17,687 nt of DNA from Dolichospermum compactum NIES-806 (GTDB lineage Bacteria; Cyanobacteriota; Cyanobacteriia; Cyanobacteriales; Nostocaceae). The stretch covers positions 2,461,968 to 2,479,654 of the forward strand of contig NZ_AP018316.1 in the NCBI RefSeq assembly GCF_002368115.1, in the 5' to 3' direction. The stretch's first letter is position 1. Every line of letters begins with the position of its first letter. Below the pieces are notes generated by a model. It saw only the letters and a list, made by a program, of their open reading frames with translations. It searched no databases and had not been told where the DNA came from. This document shows positions 1 through 7,047 of this stretch, piece after piece. The position numbers and the translations under genes are program-made.

Positions 1-24
1 AGTGTGACACTTGCGTAAGTCCTA
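1..24 (+). mobile_element. Right end of a third MITE copy, cut by the window edge
   Basis: Positions 2-24 match, base for base, the last 23 bases (145-167) of the MITE at 43-167, including the terminal TTGCGTAAGTCCT. The rest of this copy lies to the left of the window. The bases that follow (25-42) encode DLFHNT, which is xisH sequence, so this copy also sits inside the first few codons of xisH, less than 20 bp from the next insertion. Its left flank and target duplication cannot be seen. Confidence 0.75.
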
Positions 25-559
25 GATTTATTTCATAATACACAGGACTTACGCAACTGGCACATTGGTAGGGTGCGTCAAATATCAACAATCTGTTTAT
101 TTGCAGGATTTATGCAGTCTGACGCACCCTACAACAGATTTTTGGTGTGACACTTGCGTAAGTCCTAATACAGTTAAAACAGCCCTGACAAAAGATGGAT
201 GGACAATTACTGACGAGCATCTATTTATTCAAGTTGAGGATATTGATTTTTACATAGACTTAACAGCAGAGAGAATTTTAGCTGCTGAAAAAACTGGTAA
301 AAAAATAGCAGTAGAGATAAAATCTTTTTTAGGAGCCTCAGACGTAACTGAATTTCACCTAGCACTTGGTCAATGTCTTAACTACCGTTCAGCACTGAGG
401 TTGACCCAACCTGCTCGGATCTTGTATTTAGCCGTTCCGGTAGATGTTTATGATGAGTTTTTTAGTCGGAAGTTTATTCAAAGAATAATTGGCGAATATG
501 ACCTAAAATTACTGATTTTTAACCCAGATCAAGAGGAGATTGTGATATGGAGAGACTAA
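25..559 (+). pseudogene. xisH: xisH-family gene, 5' end interrupted by MITE insertions
   Basis: Residues from 167 on (TVKTALTKDGWTIT, DFYIDLTAERILAAEKTGKKIAVEIKSF, HLALGQCLNYR, ILYLAVPVDVYDEFF) are typical of XisH. XisH was first described as one of the factors needed for excision of the fdxN element in heterocysts and is widespread in cyanobacteria without that element. AVEIKSF resembles the E-x-K part of a PD-(D/E)XK nuclease core; nuclease activity is an inference. The family normally starts close to M-P-A-K-D-x-F-H. Here DLFHNT lies at 25-42, a 125-bp MITE follows, and TVKTALT resumes at 170. The insertion shifts the frame, but the element is open in the resuming frame, so an open frame runs from a TTG at 65 through the MITE into xisH. 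Whether it is translated is unknown. The 3' end overlaps xisI by 13 bases. The normal start codon is to the left of the window or lost. Confidence 0.85.
43..167 (+). mobile_element. 125-bp MITE inserted in xisH (copy 1)
   Basis: The element starts AGGACTTACGCAA (44-56) and ends with its exact complement TTGCGTAAGTCCT (154-166). With mismatches the terminal repeat extends to about 21 bp. A second inverted pair lies inside: GTAGGGTGCGTCA (68-80) and TGACGCACCCTAC (120-132). The element is flanked by ATACA at 38-42 and 168-172, a target-site duplication. Removing the element plus one ATACA joins DLFHNT to TVKTAL in a continuous xisH frame. There is no transposase gene, so it must be mobilised in trans. 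The outermost base at each end is ambiguous by 1 bp. Confidence 0.93.
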
Positions 560-876
560 ATTACAAAGAAATAGTCCAAACAATTCTGGAAGGTCACGCA
601 AGAAATCGCCCAAATAATCAAACAGAAGTCAAATTGATATTTGATACAGAGCGCAATCATTATCAAGTTATTAATATTGGTTGGCAAGAACTAACGCGAA
701 TATTTGGTTGTATTATTTACGTAGAAATTAAAGATGGCAAAATTTGGATTGAACGCGATGGCACAGAAATCGGAGTAGCTAATGAATTAGTAGAAGCTGG
801 AGTTCCTAAACAAGATATAGTTTTGGGTTTTAAAGCTCCATACAAACGGAAATTTACCGAGTTTGCTACTAGTTGA
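547..876 (+). CDS. xisI: XisI-family protein (fdxN-element excision controlling factor type)
   Basis: The 109-residue protein matches the XisI family in length and sequence: MERLNYKEIVQTIL near the N-terminus, then EVKLIFDTERNHYQVINIGW, GCIIYVEIKDGKIWIE, and the C-terminal signature QDIVLGFKAPYKRKFTEFA. XisI is almost always encoded directly downstream of XisH and the two are thought to act together. In Anabaena they were named as factors required for fdxN-element excision, but their molecular activity is not settled. The ATG overlaps the end of xisH by 13 bases, so the pair would be translationally coupled, and xisI expression may depend on what the MITE insertions did to transcription and translation upstream. 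The gene itself looks intact. Confidence 0.9.
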   Translation: MERLNYKEIVQTILEGHARNRPNNQTEVKLIFDTERNHYQVINIGWQELTRIFGCIIYVEIKDGKIWIERDGTEIGVANELVEAGVPKQDIVLGFKAPYKRKFTEFATS

Positions 877-1142
877 AGCCTATCCATCAAAGTCGTTCCC
901 AATAAAGGTTTAAAACCAGATGCTAAAATAGGAACTACTTTTTCTCGATTGTCCCAAACAATTGTTGCTAAATGTATAGATAACAACGTCTCCCTACCAT
1001 CGGCTAATCTCGCAAGCGTAGTGGAATATAACGGCAGATTCATCGCGCTGACAGCTTGTGGTGGTAATGTAAGATGGTCGTTGAATCCAGTATCAATAAT
1101 AAAATTAATAGAAAAATATGGTTGTGTCGGTAAACGAAAAAT
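876..1142 (-). pseudogene. Remnant of a clan AA (retropepsin-like) aspartic protease
   Basis: Reading the minus strand from 1142 gives FIIDTGFNDHLTLPP, then LYSTTLARLADGRETL, ATIVWDNREKVVPILASG and PLLGTTLMDRLQLVA. DTG with a following LTLPP, the LADG strand and the PLLG-x-x-L-M/L motif are hallmarks of small bacterial clan AA aspartic proteases of about 110-130 residues. An in-frame TAA lies just upstream of the preserved part (1143-1145 on the minus strand) and no start codon precedes the DTG, so about 25 N-terminal residues are missing. At the other end the frame runs into antisense xisI sequence without its own stop. The piece is therefore broken at both ends. It may once have been a separate gene next to xisHI. 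Confidence 0.65.
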
Positions 1143-1214
1143 TTATTCTGGCTGAACCGTCCCTGTTCCCTATTCCCTGGTAAAATATTTCAACATCTCT
1201 GAAAATACGTTACC

Positions 1215-1502
1215 ATGACTACTGAAAATACCACGGGTGCTGATGCTATTGATAGAGCGATATCAAGGGGAATTGATTTTGATGGTTCTCCTATTCCCAT
1301 AGTTAAATTAGACCTATATGAACAAGTTATGGGTTTAGAATCAGGCAGACAACGCAGCGGTGTATCCAATACCATGCGGTCTCGCATTGTTCGGATTGGT
1401 GCTAAACACATCCCCCAGGCTGAACTTGATCAAAAACTAGTTGAAGCTGGTTTTGCACCTTTAAAAGAAAAGGAAATTGCTTTTTTCTACGGTGGTAAAT
1501 AA
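1215..1502 (+). CDS. Small conserved cyanobacterial protein of unknown function
   Basis: The 95-residue protein is hydrophilic and probably cytosolic, with no signal peptide or membrane segment. It contains IDRAISRGIDFDGSPIP, then ESGRQRSGVSNTMRSRIVRIGAKHIPQ and a C-terminal EAGFAPLKEKEIAFFYG. Its composition and internal regularity look like a conserved protein, and I recall similar short proteins in other cyanobacteria, but I cannot assign a function. The basic middle section (QRSGVSNTMRSRIVRIG) could bind nucleic acid or another acidic partner; this is speculation. The ATG has no strong ribosome binding site. It stands alone, with 72 bases to the protease remnant and about 400 bases to the next gene. 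Confidence 0.75.
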   Translation: MTTENTTGADAIDRAISRGIDFDGSPIPIVKLDLYEQVMGLESGRQRSGVSNTMRSRIVRIGAKHIPQAELDQKLVEAGFAPLKEKEIAFFYGGK

Positions 1503-1910
1503 AAGAAATTCTGTTTTTATTTATTTTGTAGTCTGATTTATAATTCAGGAAATTGTGAGCATACGCTTGTCATTACGGCAAATTTATGCTTTCAATTTCA
1601 ATAATCAAATTGAAGAAGGAGTCAGAAGTCAGAATAAATTAGTGAAGCGAAATACCAGCAACATACAAAGTATTTATTTATTGTTTTTTATATACCATAT
1701 TTCAAAATAAAGCCTCTTTTCCTCTTCATGCTTACTTGCCTTTTTTGAAGAGAGTAAACATAAAGATATCTAGAATAAATTTCAGTTCTAGTCATAAATT
1801 CTGCTAATTTATAAATAATTGGTTAAGCTACAAAGATTTTTAGATCAAGAAACCAAGTCAACCAGGTAATTTATCGTCATATCAACATTCACGTTTCAGG
1901 GGTTCTGGTA
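1503..1910. other. 408-base intergenic region with a short heptad repeat
   Basis: This stretch is AT-rich and has no convincing open frame. It holds a short cyanobacterial heptad repeat, GGAGTCA followed by GAAGTCA (1618-1631), of the same type as the one at the right end of the window. The 3' part must contain the promoter of the membrane protein that follows, but I cannot point to a clear -35/-10 pair. Confidence 0.6.
1898..1902 (+). promoter_or_regulatory. Ribosome binding site of the holin-family gene
   Basis: AGGGG lies 8 bases upstream of the ATG at 1911. It is a good Shine-Dalgarno sequence at normal spacing and supports that start. Confidence 0.65.
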
Positions 1911-2273
1911 ATGGATATTACGACGCTGCTAATTGTTTGGTTAGTCACGGCTGTTAGCTTGTGGATTATTAGTAAATTACCTTTAGGAGTGGAAATTGAT
2001 TCTCCTGAAAAGGCAATTTTTTCTGCCGCAGTTTTAGGTATTATTACAGCATTAGTGAAGCCAGTTCTCAAGGTTTTGTTTGTGATACCAAATTTAGCCA
2101 CCTTTGACTTATTATCTGGTATCTTCACTTTCATGATTGCTGTTGCTTGTTTTAGTATTGCTGCTTGGTTAGTAGATGGTTTCCGGTTACGTTTTGGGAT
2201 TTGGAGTGCAATTTTAGGTGCTTTCGCACTTACTCTTGTCAATAACATTATCTACAAATTGTTAGGTGTCTAA
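1911..2273 (+). CDS. Phage holin family (DUF360-type) four-helix membrane protein
   Basis: The 120-residue protein is almost entirely hydrophobic with four predicted membrane segments: about 4-22 (LLIVWLVTAVSLWIISKLP), 33-57 (KAIFSAAVLGIITALVKPVLKVL), 64-86 (FDLLSGIFTFMIAVACFSIAAWLV) and 96-116 (IWSAILGAFALTLVNNIIYKLL). The pattern AVLGIITALVKPVL between helices and D-G-F-R near residue 89 is typical of the Phage_holin_4_2 family, which is common on bacterial chromosomes and whose cellular role is unclear. It is not evidence of a prophage: no phage genes lie nearby. A good ribosome binding site precedes the ATG. It converges with the cysteine desulfurase, and a shared hairpin lies between them. 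Confidence 0.85.
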   Translation: MDITTLLIVWLVTAVSLWIISKLPLGVEIDSPEKAIFSAAVLGIITALVKPVLKVLFVIPNLATFDLLSGIFTFMIAVACFSIAAWLVDGFRLRFGIWSAILGAFALTLVNNIIYKLLGV

Positions 2274-2327
2274 TTGATAATTAGTAATCGGTGATTTCTT
2301 AATATCACCTATTCGTTATATTATCAA
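2274..2327. terminator. Candidate bidirectional terminator between convergent genes
   Basis: Nested inverted repeats lie between the two convergent stop codons: TTGATAA (2274-2280) with TTATCAA (2321-2327) on the outside and GGTGAT (2290-2295) with ATCACC (2304-2309) on the inside, with an 8-base loop. The arms are AT-rich and I see no long T tract, so this is a moderate call. Confidence 0.5.
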
Positions 2328-2359
2328 TACAAATAATTAAGACATCTAATTTCCGAAAA

Positions 2360-3508
2360 TTAACTGGGGGTTAATCTCTGCAAAATCTGTTTCAAAACTA
2401 TTCCAGTCCAATCAATATCGGCTACTGTTGTCTGTTTTCCTAAAGTTAATCTAATTCCTCCTAAAGCCGCTTTTTGAGAATATCCCATTGCTAATAAAAT
2501 GGGACTAGGGCTTAATTTTCCACTATTGCAAGCTGCACCAGCACTAATACCAATTCCGGCTAAATTTAACTGACGTACCAAAGTTTTACCACTGATTTTT
2601 TCCCCATCTGCAAATTCTAAATAAAAACTGAGATGATGGGGTAAACGATGAATTTTGTCACCTGTGGGCATTAAACCGGGAACATCTGCTAAAATGGCAA
2701 AGAGGCGATCGCGCAACAGGATCAATCTCTCTCTTTCCGTCTCTAATTCCTGTGCTGCTAACTCCGCAGCTACTCCAAATCCAGCAATAGCGGGCGTTGC
2801 TTGCGTCCCTGAACGCATTCCGTTCTCCTGTCCACCCCCACCCAGCAGCGGTATTAATTCCACTCCAGGACGCACATATAACGCCCCTGTACCTAAACCG
2901 CCATATAATTTATGACTAGATAAACTCAATAAATCTACAGGTAAAGTCTGCACATCTAGCGGTAAACGTCCAGCAACTTGCACTGCATCTGTGTGAAATA
3001 AAGCACCGTGTGTTTCCATTATTTTTCCCAATTCTACAATTGGTTGGACTGTTCCTATTTCGCTTTGTCCATAAATCACAGATACCAACACGGTGTTATC
3101 TCGCAAAGCTGCGGTTAAATCTTCGGGGTTAACTCTTCCTTGATGATTTACACCCAAACGGGTAACTTCCCAACCCCAATTTTCTAACATTTTCGCCGGT
3201 TCAGAAATGGCGGAATGTTCTACACTAGAAATGATAATATGTTGGGGAGTAGTGTAACATCGCGCCACCCCCATAATTGCTAAATTATCTGCTTCCGTTC
3301 CCCCGGAAGTGAAAATAATTGATTCAGGAACAGCATTAATTAAACCCGCAACTTGCATTCGCGCAGTTTCCACAACCAAGGCGGCACGGTTGCCCCATTC
3401 ATGTAAACTGGAAGGATTACCCCACTGTTGCATTAAGATTTTTTGGATAATTGCGATCGCTTCTGGACGAGTCGGAGTAGTTGCACTGTAATCTAGATAT
3501 ACTTGCAT
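2360..3508 (-). CDS. Cysteine desulfurase (NifS/IscS family, PLP enzyme)
   Basis: The 382-residue protein is a full-length class V aminotransferase-fold enzyme that takes sulfur from cysteine to give alanine and an enzyme persulfide, for Fe-S cluster or other thio-cofactor synthesis in the cytosol. It starts YLDYSATTPTRPEA, has TSGGTEADNLAI (67-78), SSVEHSA (94-100, catalytic His98), HTDAVQ (172-177, PLP-binding Asp174), SLSSHKLYG (195-203, PLP Lys200), GGGGQENGMRSGT and SAGAACNSGKLSPS (322-335, active-site Cys327). HKLYGGLGTGALY departs from the more usual HK-x-Y-G-P-x-G-x-G at one position. Several NifS-like paralogues are usual in cyanobacteria, and no Fe-S scaffold or nif gene is next to this one, so the partner is unknown. 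Confidence 0.93.
   Translation of the reverse strand: MQVYLDYSATTPTRPEAIAIIQKILMQQWGNPSSLHEWGNRAALVVETARMQVAGLINAVPESIIFTSGGTEADNLAIMGVARCYTTPQHIIISSVEHSAISEPAKMLENWGWEVTRLGVNHQGRVNPEDLTAALRDNTVLVSVIYGQSEIGTVQPIVELGKIMETHGALFHTDAVQVAGRLPLDVQTLPVDLLSLSSHKLYGGLGTGALYVRPGVELIPLLGGGGQENGMRSGTQATPAIAGFGVAAELAAQELETERERLILLRDRLFAILADVPGLMPTGDKIHRLPHHLSFYLEFADGEKISGKTLVRQLNLAGIGISAGAACNSGKLSPSPILLAMGYSQKAALGGIRLTLGKQTTVADIDWTGIVLKQILQRLTPS
2705..2712. repeat. HIP1 octamer GCGATCGC
   Basis: This is one of seven GCGATCGC palindromes in the window; the others start at 3453, 5413, 8765, 10798, 13810 and 14368. HIP1 is strongly over-represented in many cyanobacterial genomes, so its frequency here supports the taxonomic call. 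It is shown once as representative. Confidence 0.9.
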
Positions 3509-3706
3509 AAAAATTAATAATTAAGTGGACAAATATTTACTTTTCTACATAATTTAATACACCACATTTTGGGAATAATAATTTACGTATAACCCTACAG
3601 CGATTTTCGGGTAAATAAACCACATTTTTTTGTCTCACGCAGAGGCGCATCAAGGGTGTGGTCTAAATAGATGAAAACTGCTGTAATCTAGTTTTATTAA
3701 ATTACC
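3509..3706. promoter_or_regulatory. Divergent intergenic region between cysteine desulfurase and PLD-like lipoprotein
   Basis: This 198-base gap must hold the promoters of both divergent genes. I see no clear consensus promoter. Around 3634-3651 the sequence TCTCACGCAGAGGCGCA resembles the CACGCAAAGGCGCAAAG type of dispersed repeat, which also forms part of the palindromic element at 10190-10303. Confidence 0.4.
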
Positions 3707-5356
3707 GTGTCTATTTTCCCACAAATCCGTTATTTTTCTTATATCTTTTTGTTGCTATTCACTCTAACTGGTTGTGAACAAGTCCAATCATCAAACCAGC
3801 ATTTAGCACCATTACCCGCATTACCCCAAGATTCTTTAATTCAAGTTTACTTCAATAATTCCGAATCTTCAGAATATCAAGAAACCTATCGTCAGCAAAC
3901 CCGGTTAGGAGATGATTTAGAAAAGCAGATTGTTGACACCATTTTCCAAGCAAAATCTTCTGTAGATGTAGCTGTACAAGAATTGCGTTTACCAAAAGTT
4001 GCCCAAATATTAGCAGAAAAACAAAAATCTGGGGTCAAGGTTAGATTAATTTTAGAAAGTAATTATTCTCGTCCTTGGAGTAGTTTCAATTCCACAGAAA
4101 TAGCGAAGTTAGAAAAAAGAGAACAGGAACGATATAACGAATTTCGGAAATTTGTTGATATCAATCAAGATCATCAAATTACACCTGAAGAAATTAGTCA
4201 ACGGGATGCTTTAGCAATTATTCAAAATGCCCAAATTCCTTGGATAGATGATACTGCTGATGGTTCAAAAGGTAGTAGTTTAATGCACCATAAATTTATG
4301 ATTGTTGATAATCGTTTTGTAATTATTACTTCTGCAAATTTTACCCTCAGTGATACATTTGGAGATTTTACCAATCCTAGTAGTTTAGGGAATACCAATA
4401 ATTTATTAAAAATTGATAGTTCTGAATTAGCAACTCTACTCACAGAAGAATTTAATATTATGTGGGGTGACGGAGTAGGAGGAAAACTAGATAGTAAATT
4501 TGGAGTGACAAAACCTGTTCGTAACCCACAAACAATTACATTAGGTAATAGCAAAGTTACAATTCGGTTTTCTCCAACATCTCCTACTGAACCTTGGAGT
4601 AATTCCAGTAATGGGTTAATTGCTAAAACCTTATCTGCAAGTTCAAAAACAGTAGATTTAGCATTATTTGTATTTTCAGATCAACAACTTGCCAATATTC
4701 TCGAACAGCGTCATAATCAAAATGTCCAAATTCGAGCTTTAATTGAACCACAATTTGCTTATCGTTACTACAGTGAAGCTTTAGATATGATGGGATTTGC
4801 TTTAAGTAATAACTGTAAATATGAAGTTGATAACCGTCCTTGGAAAAATCCGATTTCTACAGTGGGAGTCCCGGTTTTAGCTAAAGGAGATTTATTGCAT
4901 GATAAATTTGCCGTCATTGATAACCAAACCGTAATTACAGGTTCACATAATTGGTCAGAAGCAGCAAATAATGGCAATAATGAAACATTAATAGTGATTG
5001 AAAATCCTACAGTAGCAGCACATTATCAACGGGAATTTAACCGTCTTTATGGTAAAATAAAACCCGGTTTACCAGCAAATATTAAATCTAAAATTGATGC
5101 AGAAGTTAAAAAATGTCCTCAAATTAAACAACCATCATCTTTCGTAAATCCAATTACCACTAAAATTAATCTCAATACAGCAAGTCAAGCAGAATTAGAA
5201 ACTCTTCCTGGCGTGGGTGAAAAGTTAGCCGAAAGGATAATTATAGCCCGTCAACAGCAAAGGTTTACTTCTTTACAAGATGTAGATAAAATATCGGGAA
5301 TTAGTGCTAAAATGTTGGCAGAATGGGAGAAAATGATCACATTAACCTCAGATTAA
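3707..5356 (+). CDS. Lipoprotein with two phospholipase D (HKD) motifs, an EF-hand loop and a C-terminal helix-hairpin-helix
   Basis: The 549-residue protein starts at a GTG. Its N-terminus is a lipoprotein signal with hydrophobic residues 11-20 and lipobox L-T-G-C ending at Cys23, so it should be anchored outside the cytoplasmic membrane. Two PLD catalytic motifs are present: H194-x-K196-x4-D201 (MHHKFMIVDNRFVIITSANFT) and H398-x-K400-x4-D405 (LHDKFAVIDNQTVITGSHNWS). Both are complete, as required for a two-motif PLD-superfamily nuclease or phospholipase. Inserted in the first half is a 12-residue EF-hand-like loop, D151-x-N153-x-D155-x-Q157-I-T-P-E-E162, which suggests calcium binding. Residues 487-540 (INLNTASQAELETLPGVGEKLAERII) form a ComEA-type helix-hairpin-helix DNA-binding domain. 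The mix favours an extracytoplasmic nuclease acting on DNA. pyrF-pyrE follows within 20 bases and may be cotranscribed. Confidence 0.85.
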   Translation: MSIFPQIRYFSYIFLLLFTLTGCEQVQSSNQHLAPLPALPQDSLIQVYFNNSESSEYQETYRQQTRLGDDLEKQIVDTIFQAKSSVDVAVQELRLPKVAQILAEKQKSGVKVRLILESNYSRPWSSFNSTEIAKLEKREQERYNEFRKFVDINQDHQITPEEISQRDALAIIQNAQIPWIDDTADGSKGSSLMHHKFMIVDNRFVIITSANFTLSDTFGDFTNPSSLGNTNNLLKIDSSELATLLTEEFNIMWGDGVGGKLDSKFGVTKPVRNPQTITLGNSKVTIRFSPTSPTEPWSNSSNGLIAKTLSASSKTVDLALFVFSDQQLANILEQRHNQNVQIRALIEPQFAYRYYSEALDMMGFALSNNCKYEVDNRPWKNPISTVGVPVLAKGDLLHDKFAVIDNQTVITGSHNWSEAANNGNNETLIVIENPTVAAHYQREFNRLYGKIKPGLPANIKSKIDAEVKKCPQIKQPSSFVNPITTKINLNTASQAELETLPGVGEKLAERIIIARQQQRFTSLQDVDKISGISAKMLAEWEKMITLTSD

Positions 5357-5373
5357 CGCATATACGGATAATC

Positions 5374-6834
5374 ATGTTACCATTAATGAAATTTAACGAT
5401 AAATTGAATGGGGCGATCGCCCAAAATCAGAGTTTACTATTTATAGGACTAGATCCTAATCCAGAAATGCTCCCTGAACGATATTCCCAGAAATCAGATC
5501 CCAAAAGTATGATTAATGGTCTGTGGGATTGGTTAGAATTTACTATTTCCCAAAGCAGTGATTTAGTATGTGCCTATAAACCAACTTTGGGATTTTACGC
5601 AGCTTTAGGTATTCCGGGATGGGAATTACTACAACGAACTTTAAAAGCTATTCCTGCCCACATTCCGATTATATTAGATGCTAAACATAGCGATCTTAAT
5701 ACTAGTACAATTTTCGCTAAAACTGTTTTTGAAGAATGGCAGATTGATGCGATTACATTGAGTCCTTATGCAGGACAAGATCACGTAGCACCCTTTTTAG
5801 TTTATCCCGATAAAGCCGTTTTTATTTTGTGTACAACTTCTAATCCAGGTGCAGTGATTTTGCAGCAATACCCTACAGCCGAATCACCTTTTTATTTACA
5901 AGTAGTCAAAGAAGCAAAAAACTGGGGAACACCTGAACAACTGGGTTTAGAAGTAGGAACTATTCAGCCAGATATTTTAGCAAAAATTCGCAAAGAAGCA
6001 CCAGAAAGAGTAATTTTAGCCCGCAGCATCTGGTGTGAAGGTGGTAATCTTAAAAACTTGCTATCAGCGGGATTAAATTATAATGGTGATGGGTTACTTC
6101 TTCCCGTTTCTCAAGATATGTTAGGAAGTGAAAATCTATCTACCCAACTGCAATTTTTAAGGGCAGAAATTAATCAGCTTAGAACTGAAATTTCTCAGAA
6201 AAACTCCGCTTGTTCCGTTTGGTTTCCCGATGTTTGTTTATTAAATAAACACCCGCTTTTAGATTTAATTTTACAACTTTATGACATTGGTTGTATCATG
6301 TTTGGTGAATTTGTCCAAGCTTCTGGTGCTACCTTTCCCTATTATATAGACCTCCGCAAAATCATTTCTAATCCCCAAATATTTCATCAGATAGTAATTG
6401 CTTATGCAGAGATTCTTAAAGACCTAACTTATGATAGAATAGCCGGTATTCCTTATGGTTCTTTACCTACTGCTACTGGATTATCATTACATCTAAATTC
6501 CCCGATGATTTTTCCCCGCAAAGAAGTAAAAGCACACGGAACCCGCAAGGTAATAGAAGGTAATTTTAATCCTGGAGAAGTTGTTGTCGTTGTTGATGAT
6601 ATTTTGATCAGTGGTAAAAGCGTAATGGAAGGAGCAGAAAAGTTAAAATATGCAGGATTAAATGTCAATGATATTGTAGTATTTATGGACCATGAGCAAG
6701 GTGTAAAAGACAGATTGCGAGAAAATGGTTATCAAGCACACGCAGTTTTAACAATTTCTGAAATTACAGAAACTTTATATGCAGCAGGACGTATTAGTGA
6801 GGAACAATTTAAAACCTTATCTGAAATAAATTAG
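5374..6834 (+). CDS. pyrFE: Bifunctional orotidine-5'-phosphate decarboxylase / orotate phosphoribosyltransferase
   Basis: This fused enzyme would carry out the last two steps of UMP synthesis: orotate plus PRPP to OMP, then OMP to UMP. The N-terminal about 265 residues are PyrF: LLFIGLDPNPEMLPERY near the start, PTLGFYAALG, and the catalytic D102-A-K104-x-x-D107 motif (ILDAKHSDLN), followed by SPYAGQD and CTTSNPGA. The C-terminal about 200 residues are PyrE: GIPYGSLPTATGLSL, FPRKEVKAHGT, and the PRPP loop VVVVDDILISGKS around 405-416. The frame is open upstream of 5374, but that part overlaps the end of the preceding gene and is not PyrF-like. I prefer ATG 5374; ATG 5386 (MKFNDKLN) is equally possible. 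Domain order F-then-E is the one known from some cyanobacteria. Confidence 0.93.
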   Translation: MLPLMKFNDKLNGAIAQNQSLLFIGLDPNPEMLPERYSQKSDPKSMINGLWDWLEFTISQSSDLVCAYKPTLGFYAALGIPGWELLQRTLKAIPAHIPIILDAKHSDLNTSTIFAKTVFEEWQIDAITLSPYAGQDHVAPFLVYPDKAVFILCTTSNPGAVILQQYPTAESPFYLQVVKEAKNWGTPEQLGLEVGTIQPDILAKIRKEAPERVILARSIWCEGGNLKNLLSAGLNYNGDGLLLPVSQDMLGSENLSTQLQFLRAEINQLRTEISQKNSACSVWFPDVCLLNKHPLLDLILQLYDIGCIMFGEFVQASGATFPYYIDLRKIISNPQIFHQIVIAYAEILKDLTYDRIAGIPYGSLPTATGLSLHLNSPMIFPRKEVKAHGTRKVIEGNFNPGEVVVVVDDILISGKSVMEGAEKLKYAGLNVNDIVVFMDHEQGVKDRLRENGYQAHAVLTISEITETLYAAGRISEEQFKTLSEIN

Positions 6835-7047
6835 ACATTTATTCTCAAGATAGTGATACAAAACTAATTCAATAATTAGGATTTTGTAGTAAACTGTAGT
6901 TAGAATGGTTAGATATGGGAATCTTCAATAATTTCCCAACAACAAAACACCCGACTTCTCTAAGCAGTCGGTTATCTGAAACTCTGGATGTTTAAAAATA
7001 AAGCTTAGTAATTTTTATCACCAATCAAAACAGGAACAAATTTCTCA
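6835..7047. other. Intergenic region after pyrF-pyrE
   Basis: This 213-base AT-rich region carries one clear hairpin near its middle (6951-6971) and then the leader of the next gene. No further gene is visible. An AGGA at 7032-7035 lies 12 bases before the next ATG, too far for a strong ribosome binding site. Confidence 0.5.
6951..6971 (+). terminator. Hairpin after pyrF-pyrE (CCGACTTCT repeat family)
   Basis: CCGACT (6951-6956) pairs with AGTCGG (6966-6971) around a 9-base loop. There is no T tract. The same CCGACTTCT arm recurs after ndbB (11877) and after the nitrilase-family gene (14453), always just past a stop codon, so it may be a repeat that serves as a 3' end signal. Confidence 0.5.

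Noticed and set aside
25..876. xisH-xisI as evidence of a fdxN excision element here
   Set aside because: No xisF-type recombinase, no fdxN or nif genes and no recombination sites are seen. xisHI pairs are common without the element.
1911..2273. Holin-family protein as a sign of a prophage
   Set aside because: The family is widespread on bacterial chromosomes, and no endolysin, capsid, integrase or other phage gene is nearby.
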